Shown here: one piece after another, positions 1 to 8,385 of the stretch
Layout of the letters: each line of letters begins with the position of its first letter
Numbering within the stretch: position 1 is the first letter of the stretch
Source of the DNA: CAZXEU01 sp964639665
GTDB taxonomy: Bacteria; Bacteroidota; Rhodothermia; Rhodothermales; Bin80
Reading direction: 5' to 3'
NCBI GenBank assembly: GCA_964639665.1
Contig: CAZXEU010000007.1
Coordinates: forward strand, 1-41,188
Length of the DNA: 41,188 bases
Made by a program: the position numbers and the translations under genes
The notes under the pieces: model-generated
What the model was told of the DNA's origin: nothing
Databases searched by the model: none
The model's input: only the letters and a program-made list of their open reading frames with translations

Positions 1-1
1 G

Positions 2-268
2 TTGCGTGTTGGTGCCTTTCAGAACGGCTTTTTCATGGCCCTGGCCAACCGCGTTGGTCGGGAAGATGTGCTTGAATTCGCTGGAGAGTCGTTTGTAGTG
101 GATCCCTTTGGCCGCGTCGTGGCGCAGGGCCCGGAAGCGGAGGAAGCCATTGTTTACGCCGACCTGGACCTCGGAATGTGCGCGGCATCTCCCGCGCGCA
201 AGTTGTTTATGCGGCACCGCCGGCCGCAGGAATACCGCGGCGGGGCCGTACGTGCGCCGTCGGACTAG
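2..268 (+). CDS. Nitrilase-family amidohydrolase, C-terminal end only
   Basis: This is the last 88 residues of a carbon-nitrogen hydrolase; the start and the Glu-Lys-Cys catalytic core lie outside the window. The visible part, with 'ALANRVG', 'EFAGESFVVDPFGRV' and 'YADLDL', matches the end of the N-carbamoylputrescine amidase/beta-ureidopropionase group, which hydrolyse N-carbamoyl amines to the amine, CO2 and ammonia in the cytoplasm. N-carbamoylputrescine amidase (polyamine synthesis from agmatine) is the best guess because of the 'NRVG..' followed by 'SFV.DPFG' spacing, but the substrate cannot be fixed from the tail. Its TAG stop shares the four bases CTAG with the stop of the convergent thioredoxin-like gene. 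Confidence 0.8.
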   Translation: MRVGAFQNGFFMALANRVGREDVLEFAGESFVVDPFGRVVAQGPEAEEAIVYADLDLGMCAASPARKLFMRHRRPQEYRGGAVRAPSD

Positions 269-783
269 CTGTCCGTTCCCGCAACGTACCGCTCAAACGT
301 CATTTCCTGGTAGGCTCCACTTGCTATGTACTGAACGGCCTTGCCGAATGGTTCCAGCGTCCAGTAGCCGTCGAGCTTCGTGATGTAGTCTCCGTTGGAT
401 TCCATAAAGACCGTAGTGGGTGTTCCCTGTGCACCCAGCGCATACCCGAGCTCTTGGGAGGAAAGCACGTAGTCCCTGAACGAATGCTCCGTTTGGCTGT
501 CGTCCAGATTCAGTCGCCCATATTCAAAATTCTCGCGTACATAGGACGCCAGGACCTGGTTGCCGTAGACTTCCTCCTGCATTCTCCTGCACCACCCGCA
601 CCAGGGAGCGTAGATATCAATGAGAATAGGCTTCTGGCTCTGGGACGCCGACGCGACCGCTTCGTCAAATGAAGGCCAAACAAAAACTCCGGCGGCAGCA
701 ACGTCAGACTGTGCCGGCTCCTGTGCGCAGCTTGCAGCAGCCGGCAGGACAAGAAGGATCAGTAATGGAAGCGATCGCCTCAT
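265..783 (-). CDS. Secreted thioredoxin-like protein
   Basis: This is a 172-residue extracytoplasmic thioredoxin-fold protein. Residues 1-19 form a signal peptide ending 'AAASC', a weak lipobox, so it may be a lipoprotein or may be cleaved by signal peptidase I. The thioredoxin fold runs from about residue 38 to 150, with the redox pair C62-G-W-C65 in 'APWCGWC' and a cis-proline loop 'GTPTTVF'. Such proteins reduce or rearrange disulfides in periplasmic or outer-membrane proteins; the insert between the CXXC helix and the cis-Pro loop resembles the thioredoxin_7/SoxW-like group. The ATG overlaps the stop of the upstream glycosyltransferase by four bases (ATGA), so the two are probably translationally coupled. 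The partner substrate is unknown. Confidence 0.85.
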   Translation of the reverse strand: MRRSLPLLILLVLPAAASCAQEPAQSDVAAAGVFVWPSFDEAVASASQSQKPILIDIYAPWCGWCRRMQEEVYGNQVLASYVRENFEYGRLNLDDSQTEHSFRDYVLSSQELGYALGAQGTPTTVFMESNGDYITKLDGYWTLEPFGKAVQYIASGAYQEMTFERYVAGTDS

Positions 784-1907
784 TTGGCCAGCAAGTTCTG
801 GTACGCCGAGCGGAAGCGCGCGGAGGCCGTTTCCCAGCTGAATTCGGAAAACACCTTTCGCGAATTACCGGCCCACCTCGTACGTGCACCAGTGTTATCC
901 ACCATGTATTGTATAGTTTCTGCCAGTGCAGCCGTGTCCGCCGGGTCTACCGTCATGCCGACTTCAAAGCGGTTAACGAGGCTACCTGCTTCCGGCAGGT
1001 TGCTGGCCAGCACGGGCAGGCCTGCCATCAGGTACTCGAACAGCTTGTTCGGCAGGGCAAGACGGTGATTCAGGCACGTATCCTCTAGCAGCGTAATGCC
1101 GATATCGGCGCTGGCTGTCATCGATAGCAGCCCTGCAGGTGGTACGGGATCGATGAAACGTACCTTGTTAGCAAGGCCCCGGCGGTCCGCCTTGCGCCGC
1201 AATTCCTCTTTCAGCGGTCCGCCGCCCAGAAAGACGAGCATAGCGCCTTCAACACTAGTCATGGCATCCACCATCAGTGAGCATCCGCGGTGCTTCTGGA
1301 TATTGCCCTGGTGCAAAAGAATGACAATATTTGCTTCCGCTCCAGCCTTGGTGCGCAGGGCATCCGTAGGTGCTGGCTCGGCGTGCTCCGGGACATTGTG
1401 CACTACTATCGGGCGCGTAATGCTATAGGATCGGTGAAGGACATCCGCAATTGCGTCGCCAACCGTAAAGACGGCGTCAGCGCGGCGTATGTGCCTGTAT
1501 TCCACGGTGCGCCAAACGGCGCGGACCCACGGCCTTCCGGCTGTCGATGCCACATGCGGGTACAATTCTCGCGCATCGTATGCAAGAAGCCCATCGTGCT
1601 CGCTCGCAGCACGCCCCATGGCCGGCAAGGTGTAGAGGTCACTTGCGTGGTAGACCTTGCTTTGGAAGGCTCTCGCCGCTTCTGCAAACCTGCGATGAAC
1701 AGCCGCAAAGAACCTGGGACCGCTGTCGGCCGGTCGCTGAAGTGCTTTGACGCGTACTCCATCCGGCATGCTTTCAACGCTGTCAGGACCCAAGTGCAGC
1801 ACAGTTACGCTTGCGCCCAGCGAGACCAGCTCACGCAGCTGTTTCAGGGCCCGCGAATTGCAGCCGATATCACCTGTCAGCGAGAATACGATATCTGGAC
1901 TGCGCAT
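780..1907 (-). CDS. GT4-family glycosyltransferase
   Basis: This is a GT-B fold glycosyltransferase of about 375 residues. The N-terminal acceptor half contains 'SLTGDIGCNSRALKQ' and 'YDARELYPH'. The C-terminal nucleotide-sugar half contains 'HQGNIQKHRG', 'LGGGPLKEEL' and 'LPNKLFEYLMAGLPVLA', the last being the usual donor-phosphate/ribose-binding region of GT4 enzymes. It should transfer a sugar from an activated donor to a lipid or saccharide acceptor at the inner face of the membrane. Neither donor nor acceptor can be read from the sequence. The ATG at 1907 is preferred to the TTG one codon upstream. It is the first gene of a two-gene unit with the thioredoxin-like gene and is divergent from the acyltransferase gene, with a 134-bp gap. 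No other surface-polysaccharide genes are adjacent. Confidence 0.88.
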   Translation of the reverse strand: MRSPDIVFSLTGDIGCNSRALKQLRELVSLGASVTVLHLGPDSVESMPDGVRVKALQRPADSGPRFFAAVHRRFAEAARAFQSKVYHASDLYTLPAMGRAASEHDGLLAYDARELYPHVASTAGRPWVRAVWRTVEYRHIRRADAVFTVGDAIADVLHRSYSITRPIVVHNVPEHAEPAPTDALRTKAGAEANIVILLHQGNIQKHRGCSLMVDAMTSVEGAMLVFLGGGPLKEELRRKADRRGLANKVRFIDPVPPAGLLSMTASADIGITLLEDTCLNHRLALPNKLFEYLMAGLPVLASNLPEAGSLVNRFEVGMTVDPADTAALAETIQYMVDNTGARTRWAGNSRKVFSEFSWETASARFRSAYQNLLAK

Positions 1908-2041
1908 CAATCGCAGGCGTTGTGGTTGCCAGCCACGGGAGCTCGCTCAAAGATAAGCGGCGCAGCCGCAGTATGAACAGCGGAACGTTTGTCTCGGCCG
2001 TGGCTACTTCTGGCTGAGCACATGGGTATCAGGGTGGTTGC

Positions 2042-2794
2042 ATGCGGGCCATGTACAGGGCAATAGTGTCGTTTCTGGTGGTGGTCACCTTTACCTTCCG
2101 AACATCCTTGGCGGCTCGCCGACAGGCGCCACACCAGCGCCCTTCCTTTCGCGCGCACAGACAAACAATGTGCGCTCGCATGGTCTGCCGGATCCTGGGC
2201 ATCCGTGTTGACATCATGGGCGCCGTTCCAGAGAATCGCGCCATGCTCTATGTCTGCAATCATCTGACGGCGCTGGATCCCGTGCTGATCGGGTCGCAGA
2301 TGCCGGTGTGCTTCGCGGGGAAGGCGAGCATTGTGAAGTGGCCAGTACTGGGCTGGGTTTGCCGGACATACGGGATGCTCACCGTAGATCGAAGCCGGGT
2401 GTCTGCAACGCAGCGGCTTGTCACAGAGATTCTGGATCGGTTTGGCAGTGGCGTGTCGATGCTCGTGTTTCCGGAAGGCACAACGAATTGGGGACACGAA
2501 CTCCACAGTTTCAAGACAGGAGCTTTTGAGGCCGTCGCGGGAAGAAAGGGGGCAGCCGTCCTGCCGATATTCATGGACGTTACCGCCATCGAGGGCACTC
2601 CTTGCGAAGGAAGTTCGGGGCGCCACCTTCTGTCCCACAATCACCGCCCGACGCTGTTGAAGCACCTTTTCCACACCTTTGGCTATCGCAGCATACATGT
2701 AATTCTGCGCGTTGGTCATCCCATCGAGAGCGGCAACCTGGACAGGAAGCAACTGGCACGCATGGCTCACAATGCGGTGAGCGCGATGGCCTAG
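2042..2794 (+). CDS. 1-acyl-sn-glycerol-3-phosphate acyltransferase (PlsC family)
   Basis: This 250-residue membrane-associated acyltransferase should add the second acyl chain to lysophosphatidic acid, or to a related acceptor, in phospholipid synthesis. The HX4D catalytic motif is seen as H74-LTAL-D79, the acceptor-binding 'FPEGT' at residues 143-147, and a hydrophobic segment at residues 7-18 acts as membrane anchor. A stretch 'RSRVSATQRL' matches the conserved block III of the family. The N-terminal region is rather basic and poorly conserved. It lies 28 bp before the PDZ protease gene on the same strand, so co-transcription is possible. Family assignment is secure, but PlsC versus a specialised lyso-lipid acyltransferase cannot be separated here. 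Confidence 0.88.
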   Translation: MRAMYRAIVSFLVVVTFTFRTSLAARRQAPHQRPSFRAHRQTMCARMVCRILGIRVDIMGAVPENRAMLYVCNHLTALDPVLIGSQMPVCFAGKASIVKWPVLGWVCRTYGMLTVDRSRVSATQRLVTEILDRFGSGVSMLVFPEGTTNWGHELHSFKTGAFEAVAGRKGAAVLPIFMDVTAIEGTPCEGSSGRHLLSHNHRPTLLKHLFHTFGYRSIHVILRVGHPIESGNLDRKQLARMAHNAVSAMA

Positions 2795-2822
2795 GCGACC
2801 CTGCCGCCAGAAACAATCAGGC

Positions 2823-4367
2823 ATGCGGCTGGTACGGAATCTCCAGGTGAAATGGGGTTTCATGGACGGGACTGGCAAGCAGCATTATGCCAATATTCTG
2901 GTCGCGGTAGGCCTTGTAATTGCGGGCTTGCTCGGTGGAATAATGATCATGCTGCTTGTCGGTAGCCCGGGTCAGCCCAGTCACACAGAGTTTCGTCTCG
3001 TTGAGCAGGTAGATCTCTATGAGGCGGGACGCGACTCTGCGGACGGGTCGAGAATAGCGGGCGCGCTCGAACTGAATGAAGTGTTCAAGGACGTGGCAAG
3101 CCGCGTAACTTCAGCAGTTGTGTCGATTGAAGGCGCAGGCGGCTGGCGAGAAATGGCGAGGGAAAGCGTAGGGAGCGGTGTCGCCATCAGTCCGCAGGGC
3201 TACGTCGTTACAAATTTTCACGTCGTTGACAATACGAGCGGCTTTCGTGTCTCATTCACGAGCAAGGCAGAGTACGATGCGCGCGTGGTGGGCGTGGATG
3301 AGTCCACCGATCTCGCCGTGCTCAAGCTTGATATGCCACCGGACGAGGAAATACCGGTCATCGTGCTCGGGGATTCGGACAAGGTAGTAGCCGGAGAATG
3401 GGTCTTGGCCATTGGCAACCCGTTTCGGCTCAATTCCACCGTGACTGCAGGCATTGTAAGTGCCCTTGGCCGCCGGGTTGACCTCTTTGAACGCGAATTC
3501 AGCATTGAGGACTTCATACAGACGGATGCTGCGATAAACCCGGGCAATTCCGGCGGAGCATTGGTGAACCTGAATGGAGAATTGGTCGGAATCAGTACGG
3601 CCATTGCCACGGAAAGCGGGACATATGAAGGCTACGGCTTTGCCATTCCGTCTTCGCTTGTAATGCGCGTCGCGCAGGACTTGATTGCATACGGGGAAGT
3701 TCAAAGAGGATATCTCGGCGTGAGCCTGGCGGATGTCAATGCCTCGCGAGCCAGCTCTCTTGGTCTGGATGGCATAAGGGGTGTATTCCTGAACTCCGTG
3801 GAGAAGGGCGGTGCGGCAGACAGAGGGGGATTGCGCGCAGACGACGTGATTCTGAGTGCGGACGGTCGGGCCATAAACGAAACCAACGTCCTGCAGAGTG
3901 TAATCGCAAGGCGGAGGCCGGGAGACATGGTCGCCGTAGAGGTCTGGCGTGACGGCGAGACCAGGCAACATGTGGTTGAGCTCATGGGAAAGGACGATCC
4001 GGCTACCGGCGCCTGGCTCGCGAGCCTTGGTTCGGTCCCAGGCCCGGCACTGGATGATTTAGCCGATACGTATCACTTGGGGGAGTGGGGGCTTCAGGTC
4101 CGAGAACTGGAACCGTGGCAACGGGAAGTGTTTGGTGCGGAAGATGGGGTCTACGTTTACAATGTCCTTGAGGGCTCCGTATGTAGCGCGGCCGGCGTCC
4201 CTGATGGCGTGGTTCTCGAGAGTATTGACGGCCAGTCCGTTTCAAGGGTTGAGGATTTGATACGACTGTTGCCCGAGCTGGCCGGGGCGGGAGTCCCCGT
4301 GACGTTCCTCGTGCGCAGGCGAAACGGTTTGACCAACAGCATTGAAATCGAGCCTCCTGCCCGCTAG
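2823..4367 (+). CDS. DegP/DegS-like trypsin-fold serine protease with two PDZ domains
   Basis: This is a membrane-anchored periplasmic HtrA-family protease that would degrade or sense misfolded envelope proteins. Counting from the ATG at 2823 (514 residues), a single transmembrane segment spans about 25-47. The trypsin-like domain carries the triad H133 ('TNFHVVD'), D163 ('STDLAVLK') and S243 ('GNSGGAL'). PDZ1 spans about 297-390 with 'RGYLGVSL' and 'AADRGGLRADDVI', and a more divergent PDZ2 spans about 415-505. An ATG at 2862 has a better G-rich upstream site and gives a more usual N-terminus ('MDGTGKQHY...'), so the true start may be there. The uncleaved anchor makes it more DegS-like in topology, while two PDZ domains make it more DegP/DegQ-like. 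Confidence 0.92.
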   Translation: MRLVRNLQVKWGFMDGTGKQHYANILVAVGLVIAGLLGGIMIMLLVGSPGQPSHTEFRLVEQVDLYEAGRDSADGSRIAGALELNEVFKDVASRVTSAVVSIEGAGGWREMARESVGSGVAISPQGYVVTNFHVVDNTSGFRVSFTSKAEYDARVVGVDESTDLAVLKLDMPPDEEIPVIVLGDSDKVVAGEWVLAIGNPFRLNSTVTAGIVSALGRRVDLFEREFSIEDFIQTDAAINPGNSGGALVNLNGELVGISTAIATESGTYEGYGFAIPSSLVMRVAQDLIAYGEVQRGYLGVSLADVNASRASSLGLDGIRGVFLNSVEKGGAADRGGLRADDVILSADGRAINETNVLQSVIARRRPGDMVAVEVWRDGETRQHVVELMGKDDPATGAWLASLGSVPGPALDDLADTYHLGEWGLQVRELEPWQREVFGAEDGVYVYNVLEGSVCSAAGVPDGVVLESIDGQSVSRVEDLIRLLPELAGAGVPVTFLVRRRNGLTNSIEIEPPAR

Positions 4368-4405
4368 GCGCGTAAATCCTACAATGAACCGAATCCGGTC
4401 TCGGG

Positions 4406-5587
4406 ATGCTTCGATACCTGACAGCGGGCGAGTCGCACGGGGAAGCGCTGATAGGCATAGTTGAAGGCATGCCGGCCGGCGTGCCGCTCACGGAGGAGGA
4501 CATCAATGTCCACCTCGCACGTCGATGGCTCGGTTTTGGGCGCGGTGGCAGGTCAAAGTTCGAGCGAGACCGTGTCCACATTTATTCCGGAATACGGTTC
4601 TCAAGAACGATAGCGGGACCGATCGCGCTTCGCCTGGACAATGCTGCTTACGTGCGGGACCGCTCCGGCTGGCCAGATATCATGTCTGTTGCGGGCTCGG
4701 GCGAGGGTGTCGAGAAAGTGACGCTGCCGCGCCCGGGTCATGCGGACCTGGTGGGTGTGCAGAAGTATGGCTTCGACGATATCCGTCCGGTCATTGATCG
4801 CTCCAGCGCGCGCGAGACCGCCATGCGCGTAGCGTGTTGCAGCGTGGCCCGGCAGTTGCTGAAGCAATTCGGAATAGAGATCGGCAGCCACGTCGTTCGT
4901 ATTGGCAGTGTCGGCTATGACAGCGCCCAGGCGTGGCGGGAGCGCGTCGACGCGCTGGCCGAAGGCGGGGCGGAAGCCGTAAGCTTCGCTGCTGACGCAA
5001 GTGAAGTCCGCATGTTGGACGCGGACCTTACGCAGCAGTGTATCCAGCATATCTTGGACACCAAGCAGGCAGGAGATTCCCTCGGCGGTGTCTATGAAGT
5101 CGTCATTACCGGTGTGCCCGCGGGACTGGGATCATACGTGCACTGGGATCGACGTCTGAATGGCCAGCTAGCGCAGGCCATTCTCTCGATCCAGGCTCAG
5201 AAGGCCGTCGAGATCGGTGATGGGATGGAGGCGGCGCACACTCCCGGCTCTGAATTCCACGATACTATCTATCACGACGGGACTACGTATAGGCGGCGCA
5301 CCAACCGTGCGGGCGGGATCGAGGGGGGAATTTCCAACGGAATGCCGATCATTGTGCGGGGCTATATGAAGCCGATTCCCACGCTGATCAAGCCGCTCGA
5401 GACCGTGGATCTCGAGTCCGGGCAATCGCAGCCCACCCGGTACGAGCGAAGTGACGTGACCAGCGTGCCTGCAGCGTCCACTGTCGCCGAGGCCACAGTA
5501 GCGTTCGCTGTGGCCAATGCGTTTCTCGACAAGTACGGGGGCGACAGCCTGGCCGAAATACGTCGCCGATACGCGGCTCCATTATAG
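4406..5587 (+). CDS. aroC: Chorismate synthase
   Basis: This enzyme catalyses the last step of the shikimate pathway, the anti-1,4-elimination of phosphate from EPSP to give chorismate, using reduced FMN. The 393-residue length is normal. Visible signatures are 'TAGESHGEAL' with active-site H11, 'GRGGRSKFERD', 'RPGHADL' with the second conserved histidine, 'DRSSARETA' and the late block 'NRAGGIEGGISNG'. It follows the PDZ protease by 38 bp and precedes valS by 91 bp on the same strand. No other aro genes are in the window, so the pathway genes are dispersed. Confidence 0.97.
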   Translation: MLRYLTAGESHGEALIGIVEGMPAGVPLTEEDINVHLARRWLGFGRGGRSKFERDRVHIYSGIRFSRTIAGPIALRLDNAAYVRDRSGWPDIMSVAGSGEGVEKVTLPRPGHADLVGVQKYGFDDIRPVIDRSSARETAMRVACCSVARQLLKQFGIEIGSHVVRIGSVGYDSAQAWRERVDALAEGGAEAVSFAADASEVRMLDADLTQQCIQHILDTKQAGDSLGGVYEVVITGVPAGLGSYVHWDRRLNGQLAQAILSIQAQKAVEIGDGMEAAHTPGSEFHDTIYHDGTTYRRRTNRAGGIEGGISNGMPIIVRGYMKPIPTLIKPLETVDLESGQSQPTRYERSDVTSVPAASTVAEATVAFAVANAFLDKYGGDSLAEIRRRYAAPL

Positions 5588-5678
5588 GATTCGGAACAGC
5601 ACGGAGCATACCCCGGTAAGTCCGCGCCGCCACATTTGACTGCGATCCACGGTACGAAACGCACAGTTTGCTTGCCTG

Positions 5679-8363
5679 ATGGACACACGACAGAAGTCTG
5701 CTCAAGGGAAGTCCAGCGTCTATAGTCCAAAGGCAATAGAGGACCGCTGGTACCGGTATTGGGAGGACAACGGATTTTTCGAGGCCTCCCGAAGCGCCGA
5801 TAAGCTGCCTCATGTGATCATGATGCCGCCCCCGAATGTGACAGGGGCCTTGCACATGGGGCACGCCCTACAGGATACCATCCAGGACGTACTGACCCGA
5901 ATTCGGCGCATGCAGGGCTACGAAGCATTGTGGATGCCCGGAAAGGATCATGCGGGGATCGCTACCCAAAACGTGGTGGAACGGACACTGATTGAGGAGC
6001 GCGGGCAGTCCCGGCATGATCTCGGCCGCGACGCATTTGTGGGAGAGGTGTGGAAGTGGGTCGATGAGTACGGTGGCCGCATTCTTGCCCAGAAGCGGCG
6101 ACTGGGGGATTCCTGCGACTGGCGACGGGAGCGCTTCACCATGGATGCGCGATACGTAGAAGCCGTTCAGCACGTGTTTGTGAAGCTTTACGAGGACGGT
6201 CTGATATACCGGGGGCATTACCTGGTCAACTGGTGCCCCGTGGACCAGACGGCGCTATCGGACGAGGAAGTCGACAATGTGGAGCACGATGGCCACTTGT
6301 GGCACATCCGGTATATGCTGGAGGACGGAACGGGTGGCGTCACCATTGCTACTACCCGCCCGGAAACCATGCTCGGGGATACGGCCGTTGCCGTGCATCC
6401 GGACGACGAACGCTATGCGTGCCTGGTAGGCAAGAATGTCATCGTTCCACTGGTGGAGCGGCCCGTACCCATTATTGCCGATGCCTACGTTCGGCGCGAT
6501 TTTGGGGCGGGAGCACTCAAGGTGACTCCAGGACATGACAAGAATGACTTCGACATCGGGCGGCGCCACGGCCTTCCGGTGCTTAGCGTAATAGAAACGG
6601 ATGCAACGGTAAACCACAACGGCGGCCGCTTCGCTGGTCTGGACCGGTTTGAGGCACGCCGCCAGATCGTGGACGCACTGCGAGAGTCGGGCCTGCTGCT
6701 CAAGGAGGAGCCATACCGCGCCTCTGTCCCTGTTTCCCAGCGTTCAAAGGCCATCATAGAGCCCCTGTTGTCCCGTCAGTGGTTTGTCCGAATGAAGCCG
6801 CTGGCGAAGCCTGCCATCGATGCTGTTCGCAACGGGGACATCCGATTCTATCCCAGGCGCTGGGAAAACGAGTATTTCCGTTGGCTGGAAGAAATTCGGG
6901 ACTGGTGCATCAGCCGGCAGTTGTGGTGGGGGCACCGCATTCCCGTGTGGTATCACGCGGATGCCGACGGCAATCCGGATGAATCCCGCGGTTTCGTGGT
7001 GTCGGTCCGGCAACCGGCCGAAGGCATGGTACAGGACAGTGACGTCCTTGATACATGGTTTTCGTCCTGGCTCTTTCCGTTTGCTACGCTCGGGTGGCCG
7101 GCGGACGACGAAGAGACCCGTAGCGATCTGAGCTACTTCCATCCTACGCGTGTGCTCGTATCCGGTTATGACATTCTCTTTTTCTGGATAGCTCGCATGA
7201 TCATATCCTCACTCTATACGATGCGTGAGGTGCCGTTCCGAGACATTCTGATTACCGGAATGATCAAGGACCGTTACGGGCGATGGATGTCCAAGAGCCT
7301 CGGCAATGGCATTGACCCCCTGGACATGATCGAGCAGTACGGGGCAGATGCAGTGCGGTATTACCTTACGGTCCTCTGCGCCCAGGGCCAGGATATCCGG
7401 CTTCATGCGGATGGATTTGAAGGCGGCCGCAATTTCTGCAACAAGATCTGGAACGCTTTCAACGTATTCGGTCGATTCATGGAGCCGGGGAAGCGGTACC
7501 GGCGCACGCGCAGCTTTGCAGAACTGGAACTGGTGGAAAAGTGGATGCTCTCGCGGCTGAATTCGTGCATCGAAGCCGTGGACGCGGATATCGAGCGTTA
7601 TCGCCTGAACGAAGCGCTGGTCAAGGTCTATAGTGCATTCTGGGGGGAGTTTTGCGACTGGTATCTGGAGCTTATAAAGCCGAAGGCAGGTGAGCCGATG
7701 GCGGACGATACCGTTGCTCTTGCGATGGAGATCTACGAACGGCTCCTGCAATTGCTGCATCCCTTCATGCCTTTCATTACAGAGGAGCTGTGGCACCGGT
7801 TACGTGCCCGCGCACCGATCGAAGCCTGCATAACCTCCGCCTGGCCGCGACCCGACAAAGACCGCGATGAGAATGCATGCGAGGTCTTCAGCCGAGTCCA
7901 GGAGATCGTGACCGGTGTTCGCAATGTCAGGAATCGCTACGGTGTCAGTCCGGGCCGCTACATCAAGGCAACGCTAAATTTGCCGCAGGGGGCGAACAGG
8001 CTGGCCGAAGGGTTGTCCGACTGCACTTCGTATTTCCATCGGCTGGCCAGGATAGGAGACTTGGCCATTGGTTCGGGGATGGCGCGGCCCCGTTCCTCTG
8101 CCGCAGTTGTCATCCGCGATATCGAGGTCTTTCTTCCCTTGGAAGGCATGATGGACCTCGAGATGGAGCGAGCCCGATTGCGCAAGGAAACGGACCAGAA
8201 GCGGGCCTTTCTTGGCCAGGTGCAAAAGAAGCTCTCCAACGAACGTTTCCTGGACCGTGCACCCGCAGCCGTGGTCGAGCGGGAGCGGCAGAAGGAAAGG
8301 GATGCCGTCTCCGAGATAGAGCGGCTTGAAGCCAGCCTGCAGGAGCTGGCGGACGGCAGTTAG
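5679..8363 (+). CDS. valS: Valyl-tRNA synthetase
   Basis: This class Ia synthetase of 894 residues charges tRNA-Val and edits mischarged threonine. The HIGH motif is H59-MGH62, followed by the ValRS-diagnostic 'GKDHAGIATQ'. The CP1 editing domain (about 190-370) contains 'TTRPETMLGDTAVAVHP'. The anticodon-binding helices follow the catalytic core, and the last 65 residues form the tRNA-binding coiled coil typical of ValRS ('LEGMMDLEMERARL' onward). The KMSKS loop reads 'RWMSKSLGNG' (W at residue 536), so its first lysine is replaced by tryptophan while the second lysine, K539, is kept. The gene ends just before, and may overlap, the carbamoyltransferase gene. Confidence 0.97.
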   Translation: MDTRQKSAQGKSSVYSPKAIEDRWYRYWEDNGFFEASRSADKLPHVIMMPPPNVTGALHMGHALQDTIQDVLTRIRRMQGYEALWMPGKDHAGIATQNVVERTLIEERGQSRHDLGRDAFVGEVWKWVDEYGGRILAQKRRLGDSCDWRRERFTMDARYVEAVQHVFVKLYEDGLIYRGHYLVNWCPVDQTALSDEEVDNVEHDGHLWHIRYMLEDGTGGVTIATTRPETMLGDTAVAVHPDDERYACLVGKNVIVPLVERPVPIIADAYVRRDFGAGALKVTPGHDKNDFDIGRRHGLPVLSVIETDATVNHNGGRFAGLDRFEARRQIVDALRESGLLLKEEPYRASVPVSQRSKAIIEPLLSRQWFVRMKPLAKPAIDAVRNGDIRFYPRRWENEYFRWLEEIRDWCISRQLWWGHRIPVWYHADADGNPDESRGFVVSVRQPAEGMVQDSDVLDTWFSSWLFPFATLGWPADDEETRSDLSYFHPTRVLVSGYDILFFWIARMIISSLYTMREVPFRDILITGMIKDRYGRWMSKSLGNGIDPLDMIEQYGADAVRYYLTVLCAQGQDIRLHADGFEGGRNFCNKIWNAFNVFGRFMEPGKRYRRTRSFAELELVEKWMLSRLNSCIEAVDADIERYRLNEALVKVYSAFWGEFCDWYLELIKPKAGEPMADDTVALAMEIYERLLQLLHPFMPFITEELWHRLRARAPIEACITSAWPRPDKDRDENACEVFSRVQEIVTGVRNVRNRYGVSPGRYIKATLNLPQGANRLAEGLSDCTSYFHRLARIGDLAIGSGMARPRSSAAVVIRDIEVFLPLEGMMDLEMERARLRKETDQKRAFLGQVQKKLSNERFLDRAPAAVVERERQKERDAVSEIERLEASLQELADGS

Positions 8364-8385
8364 GAGTACTTCGCCCCGTGCAGCC

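Noticed and set aside
1907..2878. Minus-strand frame of 323 codons across the acyltransferase gene
   Set aside because: The opposite strand encodes a clear PlsC protein with HX4D and FPEG motifs; the antisense product has no recognisable fold.
3252..3971. Minus-strand frame of 239 codons inside the PDZ protease gene
   Set aside because: It is a shadow of the catalytic and PDZ1 coding sequence.
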